Shown here: positions 61,691-64,000 of the stretch, in pieces
Layout: each line of letters begins with the position of its first letter
Position numbering within the stretch: position 1 is the stretch's first letter
NCBI GenBank assembly: GCA_019054805.1
Contig: JAHQIY010000001.1
Span: forward strand, 4,974,501 to 5,038,500
Reading direction: 5' to 3'
Length of the DNA: 64,000 nt
Source of the DNA: Brachionus manjavacas
Taxonomy: Eukaryota; Rotifera; Eurotatoria; Ploima; Brachionidae
The notes under the pieces: generated by a model
The model's input: the letters and a program-made list of their open reading frames with translations, nothing else
Told to the model about the DNA's origin: nothing
Database searches by the model: none
Program-made: the position numbers and the translations under genes

Positions 61691-63431
61691 AAATAAATAA
61701 TAATGTTTCACTTTGATAAAATTTTTTTATCTTTTATCTTTAATTATTTAGAGATATATTTTTAGTCAGTCATTTTTGTTTTATTTTTAATTTTTTAAGT
61801 TAAAAAAACAAGCTTTTTGGTTTAAAAAGTAAAATTTTCAAAAATTTATGAAAAAAGCAGCAAAATTTTACTGAAAAAAGAAAAAAAAATCAGCCTAGGT
61901 TAGCACTAGAGCGGTAATTATTTCCATAAGATAAGTATGACACAAATTTATGCTAAATAAGCTAAATTTTCTTCTTAATGTTAAATTTCATTTAATAAAA
62001 TAAATCTTATTATTGGTAAAAATGAATCAAAAGTTTGAAAATTCTTTTGAAAATACATTACAAAATACTCAAATTTTACATAATATTTATTTATTAATTT
62101 ATTTAATTGAAAACTGTTTCCAATCTTACTTGATTATTGAACACCCATTTCATATAATTTCAATAATGTCATTTCGTAATCGAAAAAAAACAAGACCAAA
62201 CGATATTATATTTTGACCGAAAGAAATTACAAAAATGAAAAAAAATTTCAATTATTTCATTAGAATTCAAGTCTTACAAGTCTTAAGTATGTCTATTAGA
62301 AAATACAAGTATCCTTTTTTCTCTGCTAACAAAACATAAACCAATTTTTAAGTTTTTTTACTATTTAATTTATATGAAATAATATAAAAAGAAATTGAAC
62401 TTAAATTTTTTTATATTTTTTTGTATGTAAAATAATAAGATAAAAATGATGTTTTTTCTAAACAAGATTAAACATTAAATGGTCAATTTTTATCACAAAA
62501 AAGTATTTTCAAATTATTTTGTAATTGTTCACTAAAAAAGTTAAGTAAAAATCTATCATAACTTTTGTGATCACATGTTCACAATTTGGGTTAGACTTAA
62601 AATTTTTGTTAAGTAAAAGACTTTTTAAATGGTACGTTCTACATTCGATCCCTAAACTAGAGCCTTGAATTTTTTTATCATTGTTTTTTTTTAAATTGAA
62701 TCATTAAAAAAATAAAAGAAATTGAGCAAACCAGGCTTGTTTAAGAGTGAAAGTCCTACGACTCACAATAAATCATTTTTTTTTTGATAATGAAAATGGT
62801 GAAGTGCAAAATCTCTGCAATATGCACAAAACTAGAACATATTGAAATTTTTAGATTTGATTTATTATTTAATTAAATAATTATTAGGTTTTTTTTTTAA
62901 TTGATCTTATTTAAATGATAAAAAAATATCAACTTAAATATTTTCTTTTAATTCTCTAAAGTTAACACTAGAAGCACCAACTAGTCAAGATGACTCTTTT
63001 TTGATAAAAAATGTGGTAATTATTGCGAAGAAAAATACATTTCAAAAAGCAAAAATTATAGACAGCGGATTTTGTATGCAAAAGTTTTGAAGAAGAAGAA
63101 TGAGTTAAATAATTAGTCAATTTTTTCTAAATATTATTTATTAAAATAAAATTTTGAATAATATTTTTATCAAAGCTCCAAAATGAGTCAAATGAAATTT
63201 TTTAACTTTCAAAATCCGTTTAAAGTGTTTGTAAGTTAGCTCACTTTTTTCACTCTTGGATTTTTTTAAATTAAGAGAATGAGTTATCAAAAAACTTTTT
63301 ATTTCTATTTTTTTTGAAAAAGAGTGTTAAAATTTAATGAGTCATCAAATGTCACACCTTCGTCAAATATACTCTTCTTCTTTCAATTGAAATCTTACCA
63401 ACCTAAAGGATATGCAAAAATTTGTATTTTA
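61691..63431. other. AT-rich intergenic DNA
   Basis: Mostly featureless. Near 62800 there is a short match (GTGCAAAATCTCTGCA) to the hairpin MITE at 8060-8333, and several GAGTCA/TGACTC words occur between 62990 and 63350 without a definable element. Confidence 0.45.
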
Positions 63432-63930
63432 TTATAGAATTAAGGTTGGCGGCGAAGAGAAGCGAGTATTTTTTTTATTTTTTTGATCTTGTTTTGGTAT
63501 ATCATTTATAAAAATGCTGAAAAATACTGCACTTAGGACAAACCTCTGAGGTATCGCTGCTTTTATAGGAAATTTTGGAGTAAGTGCTTTCTTAACTTTG
63601 ACTTTGAATGTCCTGTTCTTTATGAAATTAATAATCCAAAAATTTATACAGCTTAATAAAATGATCATGTGATCACAATATGGTCTAATAATTCGATAAA
63701 TTTTGACAATTTTTCTTTATATATTTTTCAGTATAACATAATCACATTTTATATCAAACAGCTTTTTGGATCAATAATTACCTAATTTCCAAAATTTTAG
63801 AAAAAAGTATATACTCGATTCGAATATTGTTTACTTAAATAATAAATAAGTCGGAACTTTGTTCATAATGAGCTTAAAAATTAATACTCGATGCCAAATG
63901 CGATCTAAAGCTTTAGAAATGTAAAAGAAT
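63432..63930 (-). pseudogene. Decayed LINE reverse-transcriptase fragment
   Basis: On the minus strand, near 63920-63830, ALDRIWHRVLIFKLIMNKVP matches the KAFD-VWH-GL--KL motif of non-LTR RTs. After a disrupted stretch, 63640-63500 reads INFIKNRTFKVKVKKALTPK, then FPIKAAIPQRFVLSAVFFSI and FINDIPK, matching the RT motif around PQGS-LSP--F--FINDIP. The Gly of PQG is Arg here and several frames are broken. It is dead, probably of the Jockey/CR1/I group, and continues towards the right edge of the window. Confidence 0.75.
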
Positions 63931-64000
63931 TAGACAATGACATTTTTGGCCTATTCTATTGCATATATTTTTTTTATTAATATTCTACGGACTAAATCTA

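Noticed and set aside
60919..62216. Short open frames of 60-70 codons in the right-hand spacer
   Set aside because: Composition tracks base bias, with no conserved words and no splice structure.
1..64000. CRISPR arrays, rRNA genes, operons or prokaryotic islands
   Set aside because: None seen. Gene structure is eukaryotic throughout; the 41-bp tandem array at 3790-3953 has no spacers and lies inside a transposon.

Overview
The window is one strand of a very AT-rich eukaryotic (animal) genome. Genes are split by short GT-AG introns, mostly 44-100 bp, polyadenylation signals are AATAAA, and the spacers are full of small terminal-inverted-repeat elements and a few LINE remnants. A full-length ryanodine receptor, a JKAMP homologue and an SLC27 fatty-acid transport protein point to a small invertebrate metazoan. 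A monogonont rotifer such as Brachionus fits the composition and intron sizes, but this is a guess, not a demonstrated assignment.

Layout. (1) 0.5-2.4 kb, minus strand: a three-exon gene for a secreted, apparently GPI-anchored, Asn/Thr/Ser-repeat mucin-like protein. (2) 2.9-4.3 kb: a 90-bp hairpin element and a hAT-type MITE with a perfect 8-bp target duplication. (3) 5.2-7.9 kb, plus strand: a seven-exon cyclic-nucleotide-binding-domain protein (471 aa). (4) 8-16 kb: a repeat-rich desert with a 1.8-kb foldback split by an insertion, a tRNA-like sequence, a 114-bp direct repeat and a dead duplicate of the last exon of the cyclic-nucleotide gene. (5) 16.2-17.5 kb, minus strand: JKAMP, six exons. 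(6) 18.1-55.9 kb, plus strand: a ryanodine receptor gene. I joined 35 exons whose phases all agree, giving 5106 aa with every expected part from the N-terminal trefoil to the pore and the C-terminal Cys2His2 site. (7) 57.1-59.0 kb, minus strand: an SLC27-type acyl-CoA synthetase/fatty-acid transporter, three exons, tail to tail with the receptor. (8) 59-64 kb: spacer with a SINE-like repeat and a dead LINE reverse transcriptase.

The genes do not form an operon or an obvious pathway. JKAMP and the ryanodine receptor are divergent across 600 bp and both act in the ER membrane; shared regulation is possible but unproven. No wholly new biological system is evident. The most distinctive items are the repeat mucin, the GC-rich 4.7-kb receptor exon, the GC-AG receptor intron, the interrupted foldback, and several families of inverted-repeat elements shared between receptor introns and intergenic DNA. 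All exon boundaries were read by eye and have no transcript support.
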